DNA of 64,000 nt from JBBIJO01 sp037445895 (GCA_037445895.1 JBBIJO010000009.1:25215-89214); one strand, 5' to 3'. Positions 51,057 to 60,201 are shown, counted from the first letter of the stretch. The notes: generated by a model not told the origin, from the letters alone. A program made the numbers and translations.

Positions 51057-53954
51057 TCATCTTAAAACAACAAATGACTTTGTTAAATAATTTCCTTTTT
51101 TATCGGAACAAAGTATTTGATAAACCCCTGCTGGTATATTGTTCAAATGCAAAATAAAAAGAGTTTCGGAAACTTTCGAAAGGCTTTCGACGATTGAATA
51201 TTTATTCCCATATAAATCAACTAAATAAATCTTTTCGGGAGCACCATCCGAAAATTCGAGATAAATGCAGCTCGATGCTGGCAAGGGATAAACATTTATT
51301 GCTTTCGAATCATCGATTCCTACAAAAGATGTTCCCGTTGAAACCATTACATCGTCGATATACCAGCCGTCGTCGGTAGCAAGAGTTCCACTAACCAATC
51401 GAAAAAGCAGATAAAGGCGCGAAACATCTAATTCTTTTGCAATCTCGTTGGGGTTAACCACAAAAGTCTCCCGTCGCCAATCGTTTAAATCGAGAACTTT
51501 GTCCTTCCAAGGTTCGAACATCTCCATATTGTATTTACCTAATACAATGAAATTACCGTTCCTATCGATTAGCTCGACAAATCCTGTGTCGGTGCGATGA
51601 ATAATCGCTGAATTTTCGAACGAAATCGTAACTTTACCGCTATCGGGTAAAGAAAATGGGAACAGAGTAAGTTCAAGAATTGTTCGGCTTGGATAATTAC
51701 CTTGCGGCGAATCTGTTATGGAACTGTTCGAAGAGTAGAAGAAATTGGTTGTGTAGTCCCAGCCATTTGTTCGAAGGAACCTCCTTTTATTTTCGATATC
51801 GAATTTTTCCAAATAAACCGCTTCGGCGATATTTTTGACTTCACCAGTATAAACAATGAACTCGTTCGAAAATTGGCTTGTGTTTCCATCCAAATCCTTA
51901 ATCTTTGCTCGAAGTCGGTAGAATCCTACATCGGGAACAACAAGGTCGAGCTTAACGATTTGCCCTGTATCGGTTTTCTGCAATGGAAATTCACCGAGCG
52001 GGGTATCGCCATCGAAGAAAATAATAGAACTCAAATTAACCAATACAGTAGCAGAATCTTCTCTCGAAGAAGGAATCCTCGCTTGGACTTGTAGCGTCTT
52101 TGCTACTGGACTTTCGACCGACACCAGAATCGGTACCGAAGGTTTTCTTGAACCACCAGCAAAAGCCTGCGTAAACAATTCAACACTCGTATCTTGTCCG
52201 GAAATTGTCACAATAGAATATCGATACAAATTATATCGGGTTAAACCGGTATCTTTGTAGGTTGTTTGATTGTAGGCTAACAAGGATAGGGAATTCCCTT
52301 CACGTTTTAACAAGTATCGCGTTGTTGAAGTATCGAGAAGATGTCCAAAAACTTTTGTCGTTGGTTTATCCCAACGAAGAAGCAAGGCATTGGGTTCCGA
52401 TGGCAAAATTTGTGCTGCAAAGTTCTGCGGCGGATTGGGAGTGTTTATATCAATGTATGCAGTATAAACATCGCTATCGTAGATGTTTTGCACGGCACTA
52501 CGCATATCAACCCACGAGGGATAAATTTTCCCAGCGAAGAAGGCACAACCGCTATAATCTCCGGCAAACGAATTTTCGGTAAAGGGATTTAGCCGCAAAT
52601 CCATCGAAACATCCGAAACACGCCTATCAATCCAACTCGCTCCACCATCGCTGGAATAACTTACATAGCATTCGGTGAGCAAGTTATTTTGGTCGTTCCG
52701 ACTATCGAGATACATTATCGCAAGATCACCGTTAGTTGGATCAATCGCTATCCACTGCCAAAACTGATCATTCTTAGTTTCGGAATGGACAATTTGGGGA
52801 ATGCTCCAAGTTGCTCCACCATCGGTCGAGCGAGAAAAATATACATTAGGGATTGAATCGGCAGACCAGCACAAATAAAGATACCCATTCCTTGCACCTC
52901 CGGTAACATCACAAACAATCGAGGGATAAGCTTCCGCACGAACTGCTCCTTTCACAGTATGGCGATTGCCTTGGCCAGTAATAAACTTTGTCCTACCAAA
53001 AGGCTTGTATTTAATGATATTTCGTGGGGAGGAAAAACTTGCTCCTCCATCAATAGATTTAGCAAAACCGATAGAACTTTCAGTTCCATCATTCCAGACT
53101 AAATACACTTCGCCATTAGGTCCAACAGTACATAGAGGAAAGCTTTGCCCAAAAGTAGTGTCCTCCGAAGTTCCACTTTTCCGGGGACTAACGGGTAGAG
53201 GTTGGCTCCAACTCGAACCGCGATTGGTCGATTTTGCAATAACTATCTGTGTTGCAGAATCTTTCGGGGTAACACGCTTCCAAGGAACATAAAGATAACC
53301 ACGGTAAGGGGATTGTGGAGAATTATCGCAAGTAATGTAATATTTGTCTTCGAAATTCGAATCCAGCGTCTGAACTCCTTTATGAACAATTATTGGGATA
53401 TGAGCCTCCCAATTAATGCCTCCGTCGGTAGAACGAGCCAAAAATACTCCGTTTTCGCCGGAAAGTATTCCGCTATCGCTTAGAATTCCAAATCCACCAT
53501 AAACCAAATATCCAATACCATCGTAGGAAAAAGCCACCGACGGGTCGTTCGACGAACGCCAACCGGGAAATGGTCTGTTTAGGTTCTTATTTCTCCATGA
53601 CTTTCCGGCATTTGTAGAAAAGTAAACCCAGGTTGCGGAAGTATCTCTGTAATCCACAGCAGAAGCAATTAACATATTGGGGTTTACGGGATTGACTGCA
53701 ATCGAAGATTCATTTTGCATTTGGTATATTCCAGTCTCCTCGACAGTTACTGGCACATTGTAAAAATACGATAAACCCGACTCATTCGAAAGAGGAACCA
53801 TTGGCAATTCTTTTAAAGATTCAACGGGGGTTGGGTGGGCATATTCCATTAATCTCCGAAAAGATTCTCTCGCCCTATCGTCGGGAAAAGCAATATAAGA
53901 AAAGCAAGTCAATATTACTCCGCAAAGCACAATTCGAAAAAAAATCTGATTCAT
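51057..53954 (-). CDS. BNR/sialidase-fold T9SS-exported protein
   Basis: About 965 residues from ATG 53954 (MNQIFFRIVLCGVILTCFSY), a signal peptide. Residues ~80-500 have six Asp-box motifs (STNAGKSW, STDGGINW, STNRGSSW, SIDGGASF, STDGGATW, SSDGGASW), the hallmark of BNR/sialidase six-bladed propellers. I cannot identify the catalytic Arg triad, so enzymatic activity is uncertain. Two beta-sandwich segments follow, then a T9SS domain (INVYPLPASSCIYLEFSD, KIYLVDLYGNKYSIVE, GVYQILCSDK). Note VYPLPAS in place of the usual PNP. It is convergent with the acyl-CoA synthetase gene across palindrome C. Confidence 0.9.
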   Translation of the reverse strand: MNQIFFRIVLCGVILTCFSYIAFPDDRARESFRRLMEYAHPTPVESLKELPMVPLSNESGLSYFYNVPVTVEETGIYQMQNESSIAVNPVNPNMLIASAVDYRDTSATWVYFSTNAGKSWRNKNLNRPFPGWRSSNDPSVAFSYDGIGYLVYGGFGILSDSGILSGENGVFLARSTDGGINWEAHIPIIVHKGVQTLDSNFEDKYYITCDNSPQSPYRGYLYVPWKRVTPKDSATQIVIAKSTNRGSSWSQPLPVSPRKSGTSEDTTFGQSFPLCTVGPNGEVYLVWNDGTESSIGFAKSIDGGASFSSPRNIIKYKPFGRTKFITGQGNRHTVKGAVRAEAYPSIVCDVTGGARNGYLYLCWSADSIPNVYFSRSTDGGATWSIPQIVHSETKNDQFWQWIAIDPTNGDLAIMYLDSRNDQNNLLTECYVSYSSDGGASWIDRRVSDVSMDLRLNPFTENSFAGDYSGCAFFAGKIYPSWVDMRSAVQNIYDSDVYTAYIDINTPNPPQNFAAQILPSEPNALLLRWDKPTTKVFGHLLDTSTTRYLLKREGNSLSLLAYNQTTYKDTGLTRYNLYRYSIVTISGQDTSVELFTQAFAGGSRKPSVPILVSVESPVAKTLQVQARIPSSREDSATVLVNLSSIIFFDGDTPLGEFPLQKTDTGQIVKLDLVVPDVGFYRLRAKIKDLDGNTSQFSNEFIVYTGEVKNIAEAVYLEKFDIENKRRFLRTNGWDYTTNFFYSSNSSITDSPQGNYPSRTILELTLFPFSLPDSGKVTISFENSAIIHRTDTGFVELIDRNGNFIVLGKYNMEMFEPWKDKVLDLNDWRRETFVVNPNEIAKELDVSRLYLLFRLVSGTLATDDGWYIDDVMVSTGTSFVGIDDSKAINVYPLPASSCIYLEFSDGAPEKIYLVDLYGNKYSIVESLSKVSETLFILHLNNIPAGVYQILCSDKKGNYLTKSFVVLR

Positions 53955-54116
53955 CTTTAATTTCGTATTTATTAAAAACAAAATTTATTAATTTTTTTGG
54001 ATTCAAAAAATTAAAATTGTAAAATGTAGATATTTCGTTTGTGTAGACAGAGGTTTAAGAATACGTTTATATTTTATATATTGTTAATTTAAATTATTAA
54101 TCAACAACAAATTATA

Positions 54117-54716
54117 ATGATAGACTTTTCTCGGTATGTATCGAAAGATTTTTTTACGAATTCTACGGAATGGGTTGCAAAGAATTTAATTGGGAAACTC
54201 TTTGTCCGAAAAATTGACGGACAGTATGTTGCTGCTAAAATTGTTGAAGCGGAAGCATATCTATCGGAAAACGATTTAGCAAGCCATTCTGCCCCCGGGC
54301 TAACGCGGCGTAATCGGGCAATGTTTGCCGAAGGCGGGTGCATCTATGTTTATAAAATCTATGGAATTCATCATTGCGTAAACATTGTTACTGAACAAAA
54401 AAATAAAGGCTGTGCGGTTCTACTGCGTTCGGGCGAACCTATGGTTGGATTCGAACTTTTGAAAAAATTACGGGGAGATGTTGGAAACGAAAAACTTTTG
54501 TCGGGTCCCGGAAACTTTGCACGAGGATTTAATTTTAAACTACCCGATAACCTTAAAAAACTATTTACCGATGAACTCTTCGTTCAAGAATTCGAAAATC
54601 CAGCAGACGAAGAAATTGGAATTTCCGAGCGGATTGGAGTTGCAAAGTCGAAAGAACTCAAGCTGCGCTTTTACTTAAAAGGCTCTAAATTTGTTTCGGG
54701 CAGTCCAAAAGACTAA
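54117..54716 (+). CDS. 3-methyladenine DNA glycosylase (AAG/Mpg family)
   Basis: The 199-residue protein excises alkylated bases such as 3-methyladenine and hypoxanthine in base-excision repair. Typical family elements: WVAKNLIGKLFVRK, IVEAEAYLSENDLASHSA with the catalytic Glu at 44, RRNRAMFAEGGCIYVYKIYG with the intercalating Tyr region, CVNIVTE and LLSGPGNFARGFNF. The length is normal for bacterial AAG. ATG at 54117. It overlaps the class II aldolase gene tail-to-tail by 32 bases. Confidence 0.96.
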   Translation: MIDFSRYVSKDFFTNSTEWVAKNLIGKLFVRKIDGQYVAAKIVEAEAYLSENDLASHSAPGLTRRNRAMFAEGGCIYVYKIYGIHHCVNIVTEQKNKGCAVLLRSGEPMVGFELLKKLRGDVGNEKLLSGPGNFARGFNFKLPDNLKKLFTDELFVQEFENPADEEIGISERIGVAKSKELKLRFYLKGSKFVSGSPKD

Positions 54717-55290
54717 AAATTTGTTTGCGCAAACTGCCAATATTTTCCGCGAAAGCGACGATTCCTTCTTTATGACCTCCGAGAATAACAATGTTATCTA
54801 TTTGGGGATTTAACGTTTTGCAAAGCGAACGTAACTCGTTTGCAAGTTCAACCGTGCCATACTTGGCTTTGGGACTTGTCGAAGGAAATATATTCAAAAA
54901 CTTACTCCAAAGTTTGGAATTATGGAAATGAACAACAAACCTCACCGATGGTAAAGCACAATAAACTGCTAAATGGGTTAATGATTCGCTCGAAGGAGGA
55001 ATTTTGCCGCTACAAACAACTAAATTCGAACTAATGTCTGATTCGTTAACATAAACATAGTGGTCGGGCGAAAGGATACGATATTTTCCGGTATTCGAAC
55101 CGGAAATTACAAAGGTCGATTCCGAAACCCTTTTACTAATGTTGCCAAAAGATATCCCATCGGGTAAAATTCCCAATAACCCTCTATCCCATAACGCTGT
55201 CCGTAGTCCGTTAACATCTTCAATTATTTCGTATGTTGGCGAAAGTGAATCAATGAATTTATAATCAAATTTAATATAACCTTCGTTCAT
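54685..55290 (-). CDS. Class II aldolase/adducin family protein (MtnB-like)
   Basis: The 201-residue protein has zinc-ligand candidates in FVVHFHNSKLW (HxH) and ILGGHKEGIVAF, and a Gly/Ser phosphate-loop SGSNTGKYRIL. Its start overlaps the MtnA stop as ATGA, so translational coupling is clear. With MtnA this suggests methylthioribulose-1-phosphate dehydratase (MtnB), or the aldolase of the DHAP shunt; I cannot separate these from sequence alone. No other methionine-salvage genes are in the window. Convergent 32-base overlap with aag. Confidence 0.85.
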   Translation of the reverse strand: MNEGYIKFDYKFIDSLSPTYEIIEDVNGLRTALWDRGLLGILPDGISFGNISKRVSESTFVISGSNTGKYRILSPDHYVYVNESDISSNLVVCSGKIPPSSESLTHLAVYCALPSVRFVVHFHNSKLWSKFLNIFPSTSPKAKYGTVELANELRSLCKTLNPQIDNIVILGGHKEGIVAFAENIGSLRKQIFSLLDCPKQI

Positions 55291-56390
55291 TTTCTATTTT
55301 CTGGAAATAGATTAAGAATACTTTCTTTGTTTGGTCGGCAAACTCCCCGTTCGGTTATAAGCCCTGTGACCAACCGAGCAGGGGTTACGTCGAAAGCATA
55401 GTTCAATGCAGGGGTTTCTTTTGGACAAATTAGAACGTTTGCAATTTCGTCGCCTGCCAAACCTTCGATGTATTTAACTTCTTTTTCGTCCCTTTCTTCA
55501 ATAGGTATATTGTGCAATCCATCCTCGATATCGAAATCAATCGAACTCGAAGGAACAGCAACATAAAATGGGATGTTGTTATCGTATGCCGCAAGGGCTT
55601 TCAAATATGTTCCAACTTTATTCGCAACATCGCCATTGAGCGAGGTTCTATCGGTTCCAACAATCACTAAATCTACCATCCCCTTTTGCATAAGTAATCC
55701 GCCAGCATTATCGACAATCAAAGTGTGTGGAATATTTTCGTGCAAGAGTTCAAATGCAGTGAGTTTTGCGCCTTGGTTTCTCGGACGAGTTTCATCAATC
55801 CATACGTGAAGAGGAATGCCTGCGTCGCGTGCAAAATAAATTGGTGCCGTTGCTGTTCCATAGTCAACTGTTGCAAGCCAGCCTGCGTTACAATGAGTAA
55901 GAACGTTAACGGTGCTGCCCTTCTTTTCGTAAATTTCTTTGATGATTCCAACACCGTGTTGCCCTAAATTCCGGCATATTTCGATATCTTCGCTACGAAG
56001 CTTACGTGCTATTTCTAAACTTTTCTCGATTTTTGCTTCGACGTTCGTTAACTTTCCTATTTCAGTAATTACTCGTTCAACTGCAAACTTAATATTTATT
56101 GCGGTAGGGCGTGTAGAAAGTAGTTTCTTCGCTGCGATTTGCAATTCTTTGTCCAAATCGTTGGTCAAAGCATTTTTAATAGCAAAATAGCATCCGTATG
56201 CAGCAACAATACCGATTAAAGGAGCACCACGCACCAGCATTTCCTTTATTGCAAAACAAAAATCATCGAAGGTTGAAAGCTCTGTAACAAAGAACTTGTA
56301 TGGCAAGAAGCGTTGGTCGATAATAGAAATAGAATCAACTTCGGAATTGGTTTCCCAAATCGACTGATAATGTTTTCCGTTAATTTTCAT
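55287..56390 (-). CDS. mtnA: S-methyl-5-thioribose-1-phosphate isomerase
   Basis: The 367-residue protein isomerises methylthioribose-1-phosphate to methylthioribulose-1-phosphate in methionine salvage. It has MLVRGAPLIGIVAAYG, the active-site Cys C167 in LTHCNAGWLATVDYGTA, D247 in VGTDRTSLNGDVANKVGTY and PFYVAVPSSSIDF. All are family hallmarks. The length is typical. ATG at 56390. It is translationally coupled to the aldolase by a 4-base ATGA overlap. Confidence 0.97.
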   Translation of the reverse strand: MKINGKHYQSIWETNSEVDSISIIDQRFLPYKFFVTELSTFDDFCFAIKEMLVRGAPLIGIVAAYGCYFAIKNALTNDLDKELQIAAKKLLSTRPTAINIKFAVERVITEIGKLTNVEAKIEKSLEIARKLRSEDIEICRNLGQHGVGIIKEIYEKKGSTVNVLTHCNAGWLATVDYGTATAPIYFARDAGIPLHVWIDETRPRNQGAKLTAFELLHENIPHTLIVDNAGGLLMQKGMVDLVIVGTDRTSLNGDVANKVGTYLKALAAYDNNIPFYVAVPSSSIDFDIEDGLHNIPIEERDEKEVKYIEGLAGDEIANVLICPKETPALNYAFDVTPARLVTGLITERGVCRPNKESILNLFPENRK

Positions 56391-56780
56391 TGAAATTTTG
56401 ACTTTTACAAACTATAAATTAACAATAATGTAGATTAATAAATTATAGCACAATCAGGGCAATGCTAAATCGAAACTACGTAGCCCTTGGAACCTCAAAG
56501 ACAAGACAGCAATGGATGTGCCCAAAGTGGAATAAACAAATTGAAGAGAAACATATTTTTGATTCTCTTCGTATCTAATTTTCTGTTATCAGGTCCGGCT
56601 CGGGAAGCGTAATTCCGAGCCAAAAATGAAAAAGCCCAATTTTAACGTCATCGCTTTTTACCTACTTTCCAAGATTACCTCGCCCCTTCATCCCCTCTCC
56701 TTAACGAAGAGAGGGGAAACCAAATAGGGGGGAGGTATGGTTTAGTTTATTATTTCCGATATAGTTCCTCCAAAACCATC
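56391..56780. other. 390-base spacer with two inverted repeats
   Basis: No gene is seen between mtnA and mdh (both leftward). It contains an imperfect nested inverted repeat at 56676-56737 and a smaller hairpin at 56597-56621 (GGCTCGG, CCGAGCC). No convincing promoter for mtnA stands out. Confidence 0.6.
56676..56737. repeat. Nested inverted repeat, REP/MITE-like
   Basis: Inner arms CCCCTCTC (56692-56699) and GAGAGGGG (56709-56716) are enclosed by outer arms TACCTCGCCCC (56676-56686) and GGGGGGAGGTA (56727-56737), 10 of 11 paired. It sits 44 bases past the mdh stop. No transposase is present. Confidence 0.6.
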
Positions 56781-57716
56781 TTACATATTGATTAATTGCA
56801 TACCTTCTTCGATGACTTTTCGGACGTGCTCGACAGAAGTATGGAGCAACGATTTTTCGTCGTCATTCAATTTTAATTCAATGACTTTTTCGCAACCATT
56901 TTTACCTAAAACAACAGGCACTCCAACAACTACGTCTTTGTAGCCATACTCACCTTCGAGCATCACCGAACAAGGGAGAATTCTTTTTTGGTCGTTTACG
57001 ATTGATTCAACCATTTGAACGACGGCAGCAGCAGGAGCATAATAAGCACTTCCTGTTTTCAAGTAAGAGACAATTTCGCCACCGCCCCCCGCAGTTCGTT
57101 TTACAATTGATTCGAGCCTTTCGGGAGGAATCAAATCGGTAACAGGAATTCCAGCAACAGTTGTAAATCGTGGTAATGGCACCATCGTATCGCCATGTCC
57201 GCCGAGTATAAGCCCTTGGATGTCCTGCATCGAGACACCGAGTTCCATCGAAATGAATGCACGATAGCGAGCAGTATCCAAAATACCAGCCATTCCAAAC
57301 ATTCGTGAACGCGGCAAATTGGTTATTTTCATCGACATATAAGTCATAACATCCAGCGGGTTCGAAACAATAATGTAATATGCGTTCGGGGAATACTTAA
57401 ACGCCTCTTTAATACAGGAAGAAACGATTTGGGCATTGGCAACTAAAAGGTCATCGCGAGACATACCAGGTTTCCGAGCCATACCGGCAGTTTGAATAAC
57501 AATATCGGAATCCTTTGTAGCATCGTAAGAATTAACCCCATAAAGTTTAGAATCGGACTCCATTATAGGCATTGATTCGTACATATCGAGTGCCTTCCCT
57601 TGGGGAATGCCATCGAGAATATCAACCAAATAAATTTCATTTGCAAGTTCTTTGTTTGCAAGGAGTTGAGCTGTCGTGGCTCCAACGTTTCCGGCTCCAA
57701 TAACAGTAATTTTCAT
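56781..57716 (-). CDS. mdh: Malate dehydrogenase
   Basis: The 311-residue protein oxidises malate to oxaloacetate with NAD in the TCA cycle. The Rossmann motif is GAGNVGATTAQ at 7-17, with D32 favouring NAD over NADP. The MDH-specific Arg loop is AGMARKPGMSRDD (R81 and R87), followed by NPLDVMTYMSM and the catalytic H174 in LGGHGDTMVPLPR. It is of the LDH-like MDH class. GGAGG upstream of ATG 57716 supports the start. It lies downstream of citrate synthase, separated by a hairpin, so the two TCA genes may be co-transcribed with attenuation. Confidence 0.97.
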   Translation of the reverse strand: MKITVIGAGNVGATTAQLLANKELANEIYLVDILDGIPQGKALDMYESMPIMESDSKLYGVNSYDATKDSDIVIQTAGMARKPGMSRDDLLVANAQIVSSCIKEAFKYSPNAYYIIVSNPLDVMTYMSMKITNLPRSRMFGMAGILDTARYRAFISMELGVSMQDIQGLILGGHGDTMVPLPRFTTVAGIPVTDLIPPERLESIVKRTAGGGGEIVSYLKTGSAYYAPAAAVVQMVESIVNDQKRILPCSVMLEGEYGYKDVVVGVPVVLGKNGCEKVIELKLNDDEKSLLHTSVEHVRKVIEEGMQLINM

Positions 57717-57761
57717 TTTATTTATCCTCCAATTATTATTTCAACATAAACAAACAAAAAC

Positions 57762-57792
57762 GGGCTGTCCACCAAAATCAATAGGACAGCCC
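57762..57792 (-). terminator. Hairpin between citrate synthase and mdh
   Basis: GGGCTGTCC (57762-57770) and GGACAGCCC (57784-57792) form a 9-bp stem with a 13-base loop, 10 bases past the citrate synthase stop. It could terminate or attenuate transcription into mdh. Confidence 0.5.
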
Positions 57793-57801
57793 ACTACTCA
57801 A

Positions 57802-59082
57802 TTAAGCACTTTCGACTACTTTCTTGTAACTATTAGTGGTCAACGACTTGGGTCGTGTTATCGGATAACCCATTGCACGAGCAACAACAGCTTGCGAGCA
57901 AATTCCAAGAGCACGAGAAATACTAAACAGCACCGTATAGTAACTAAACTCGGTCAAGCCATAATGATACAATAATGCCCCGGAAGCTGCATCGACGTTT
58001 GGCCAAGGATCTTTAATCTTTTGAACTTGTTTTAAAACTTCTGGAACGACATCGAAAACCAAGGCAACAGTCTTGAACACCGGGTCTTCGGGAAAATATT
58101 GTTTTCCAAAAGCAAGGAAAGCGTCGAATCGTGGGTCGGTAATACGTAATACGGCATGCCCATAACCAGGGATGACTCGGCCCGAGTTAAGGGTTTCCCA
58201 AGCATATTTTTCTAATTGTTCTTTTGTTGGGACCCCACCAAACTTTTCAATTGTTGCAAGGATCCATCCAAGGCATTCCTGATTAGCAAGGCCATGAAGC
58301 GGTCCAGCCAGCCCATTCAAACCCCCTGAAAGAGAATAATATAAGTCTGATAGAGCAGAATTGATAGTTGCCGCAGAAAAGGCACTCACATTTCCGCCTT
58401 CGTGGTCACAATGTAAAGTGAAATATAGCCGCATTAGTTTACTTAGTTCTCCATTGGGATCGGGCAAACCAATCATATGAGCAAAGTTCTTACCCCAATC
58501 GGCATCTTTATCACTTTCGATTCTTGGACCTTTATTAAATCGTTTACGATACACATAAGCTCCGATTGCAGGCAATTTTGCAATAATATTAATTAAATCG
58601 TCGTAGGTAGCTTCCCAATATTGCTCTTTTCTCATTCCTTCGGCATAGCGTTTCGCAAAAATCGACTCGCGCTGCATTACAAGGATTGCAGTATTGAACA
58701 TTGTCATTGGATGTGAATCCGCTGGCATTGTATCCAATACATTCCAGACATATTCCGGAACCTCCTCGTGTGCCTTCAATTCTGCGTGCAAATCTTTTAA
58801 TTCTTCGGAGTTTGGAAGCTCCCCCGTCAACAAAAGCCAAAGAATTTCCTCCGGGAGCTTATCGACAAGATATTTTAACTCGATGCCCCGAATGATAAGC
58901 CCTTTGTCGGGAGGCACTTCGGAAGTATCGCAAACAAGGGATTTAACTCCACGCATCCCTCCATAAGCTTGTGCAAGAGTAACCTGGGAGACGACTCTGT
59001 CGCCAAACTGCTTGACAAAGGCAGAAACTTCCTCCTTCAACGAAGGGAAAATTTGTGCTAGTTTTTCTTTGAGTAAAGACAT
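57802..59082 (-). CDS. Citrate synthase (eukaryotic-type)
   Basis: About 426 residues from ATG 59082 (MSLLKEKLAQIFPSL), chosen because AGGAGG ends six bases upstream; a longer non-ATG start at 59124 is rejected. It condenses oxaloacetate and acetyl-CoA. Catalytic motifs: LHCDHEGGNVSAFSAATI, GHAVLRITDPRFDAF with the second His in PGYGHAV, and Asp in WPNVDAASGALLYHYG. The N-terminal region (LAQAYGGMRGVKSLVCDTSE) and length are of the mitochondrial/type I kind found in FCB bacteria, not the short gram-negative hexameric type. It precedes mdh. Confidence 0.95.
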   Translation of the reverse strand: MSLLKEKLAQIFPSLKEEVSAFVKQFGDRVVSQVTLAQAYGGMRGVKSLVCDTSEVPPDKGLIIRGIELKYLVDKLPEEILWLLLTGELPNSEELKDLHAELKAHEEVPEYVWNVLDTMPADSHPMTMFNTAILVMQRESIFAKRYAEGMRKEQYWEATYDDLINIIAKLPAIGAYVYRKRFNKGPRIESDKDADWGKNFAHMIGLPDPNGELSKLMRLYFTLHCDHEGGNVSAFSAATINSALSDLYYSLSGGLNGLAGPLHGLANQECLGWILATIEKFGGVPTKEQLEKYAWETLNSGRVIPGYGHAVLRITDPRFDAFLAFGKQYFPEDPVFKTVALVFDVVPEVLKQVQKIKDPWPNVDAASGALLYHYGLTEFSYYTVLFSISRALGICSQAVVARAMGYPITRPKSLTTNSYKKVVESA

Positions 59083-59088
59083 ACATAA

Positions 59089-59094
59089 CCTCCT
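59089..59094 (-). promoter_or_regulatory. Shine-Dalgarno AGGAGG deciding the citrate synthase start
   Basis: AGGAGG ends six bases before ATG 59082. A second ATG at 59086 is out of frame and only two bases away from the site. Confidence 0.75.
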
Positions 59095-59254
59095 ATGTTG
59101 TGAATAAAGGATATTTGAATACAAAAAACATAAATATAAACATCGATAAAATCCAACTTTTAAATTAAAAAAAATTGCTCTCCTACCAAAGTAAAAAAAC
59201 GAAAAACCACGAAAAAATCAAAAAAAATTAATATCTGTATCGAAAGTGTTTCAA

Positions 59255-59283
59255 TTACTGCCTTGTTATCCCGTCTATATAAT
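59255..59283 (+). promoter_or_regulatory. Probable promoter of the YceI gene
   Basis: TTACTG (59255-59260) and a perfect TATAAT (59278-59283) are 17 bases apart, 42 bases ahead of ATG 59326. GGAGG lies four bases before the ATG. Confidence 0.45.
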
Positions 59284-59325
59284 CGATTAGTTATATTTTG
59301 TTCTTTTTAAATATATGGAGGTATT

Positions 59326-59946
59326 ATGAGAAATATTAAATATTTTGTAAGGATTGTCGCCTTGCTTCTACCCTTGATTCCTTACTCGCTACAGAGTCAA
59401 GGCACTTTGTTCTACAATCTAGACGCCAACAAAAGCACTATAAAATGGACGGGGAAAAAAATTCTTGGTTCACATTTCGGCTACGTTGATTTCAAGACGG
59501 GATACATTAAAACCGATGGGGATAAAATCGCCGAAGGCTCTTTCGAGGTTAATATGCCAACAATTAAGGTTCAAGACATCGAAGATAAAAGGATGAACCA
59601 AAAATTGGTTACACATCTTAAGTCGGACGATTTCTTCTCGGTCGATAAGTTTCCAATTGCAAAATTTGTGATTACCCACGCTACACAAATCAAAAATGCT
59701 AAAACTAACGAACCGAATTACGCAATTACTGGCAAAATGACAATTAAAGGGATAACACATACCATTGCCTTTCCTGCATTCATAAAAAATGATGGCAATA
59801 CAATTCGAGCAAAGGCACAATTCGAAATCGACCGCACAAAATTCGACGTTCGCTACAATTCCGGGAGTTTTTTCGATAGCCTTGGCGATAATCTCATTTA
59901 CGATAATTTTACACTTGAATTGAACTTAATCTTCAATAAACAATAA
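59326..59946 (+). CDS. YceI family periplasmic lipid-binding-like protein
   Basis: The 206-residue protein has a signal peptide (MRNIKYFVRIVALLLPLIPY, cleavage near LQSQ). The mature part is a YceI lipocalin-like barrel: STIKWTGKKILGSHFGYVDF, then ITGKMTIKGITHTIAFPAF and KFDVRYNSGSFFDSLGDNLI. Family members bind polyisoprenoid-like amphiphiles in the periplasm. It has its own predicted promoter and a strong hairpin after the stop. Confidence 0.95.
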   Translation: MRNIKYFVRIVALLLPLIPYSLQSQGTLFYNLDANKSTIKWTGKKILGSHFGYVDFKTGYIKTDGDKIAEGSFEVNMPTIKVQDIEDKRMNQKLVTHLKSDDFFSVDKFPIAKFVITHATQIKNAKTNEPNYAITGKMTIKGITHTIAFPAFIKNDGNTIRAKAQFEIDRTKFDVRYNSGSFFDSLGDNLIYDNFTLELNLIFNKQ

Positions 59947-59963
59947 ATTAGTCGGCGAAACTC

Positions 59964-59999
59964 CGAAATCCCCCTCCTTGCAAAGGAGGCGGGATTTCG
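59964..59999. terminator. Long hairpin after the YceI gene
   Basis: CGAAATCCC plus CCTCCTT pair with AAGGAGG and GGGATTTCG across a 3-base loop and one bulged C, 17 bases past the yceI stop and ahead of the convergent small gene. Resembles dispersed REP-like hairpins as much as a factor-independent terminator; no U-tract follows. Confidence 0.5.
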
Positions 60000-60028
60000 A
60001 ATGGGAACGAATTTTTGTCCTATCCGCT

Positions 60029-60184
60029 TTAACTTATCACCAATCGGCTTATAACATATAATGCAACGATGAAAGCAACACCCAAAATGATGCTCCATAC
60101 GATTAATCTTCTTTCGATTGGGAGCAGCGGTTCGTATTCAATTTTTCTAATTTCATCCGAAAGTTTCTTCGATTGTTCAGACAT
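60029..60184 (-). CDS. Small membrane protein, 51 residues
   Basis: ATG 60184 to TAA 60029 gives a 51-residue protein: a charged N-terminus (MSEQSKKLSDEIRKIEYEPL) then one transmembrane helix (IVWSIILGVAFIVALYVI). It lies 17 bases after the YeiH-type exporter stop, same strand, so it is likely co-translated with it. The 60-residue size floor of many ORF callers would hide it. Function unknown; an exporter accessory subunit is a guess. Confidence 0.7.
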   Translation of the reverse strand: MSEQSKKLSDEIRKIEYEPLLPIERRLIVWSIILGVAFIVALYVISRLVIS

Positions 60185-60201
60185 CTTAATCCTTATCATT
60201 A

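Noticed and set aside
59898..60098. 66-residue minus ORF (MEHHFGCCF...)
   Set aside because: It overlaps the yceI 3' end and is out of frame with the 51-residue membrane protein, which has better features.
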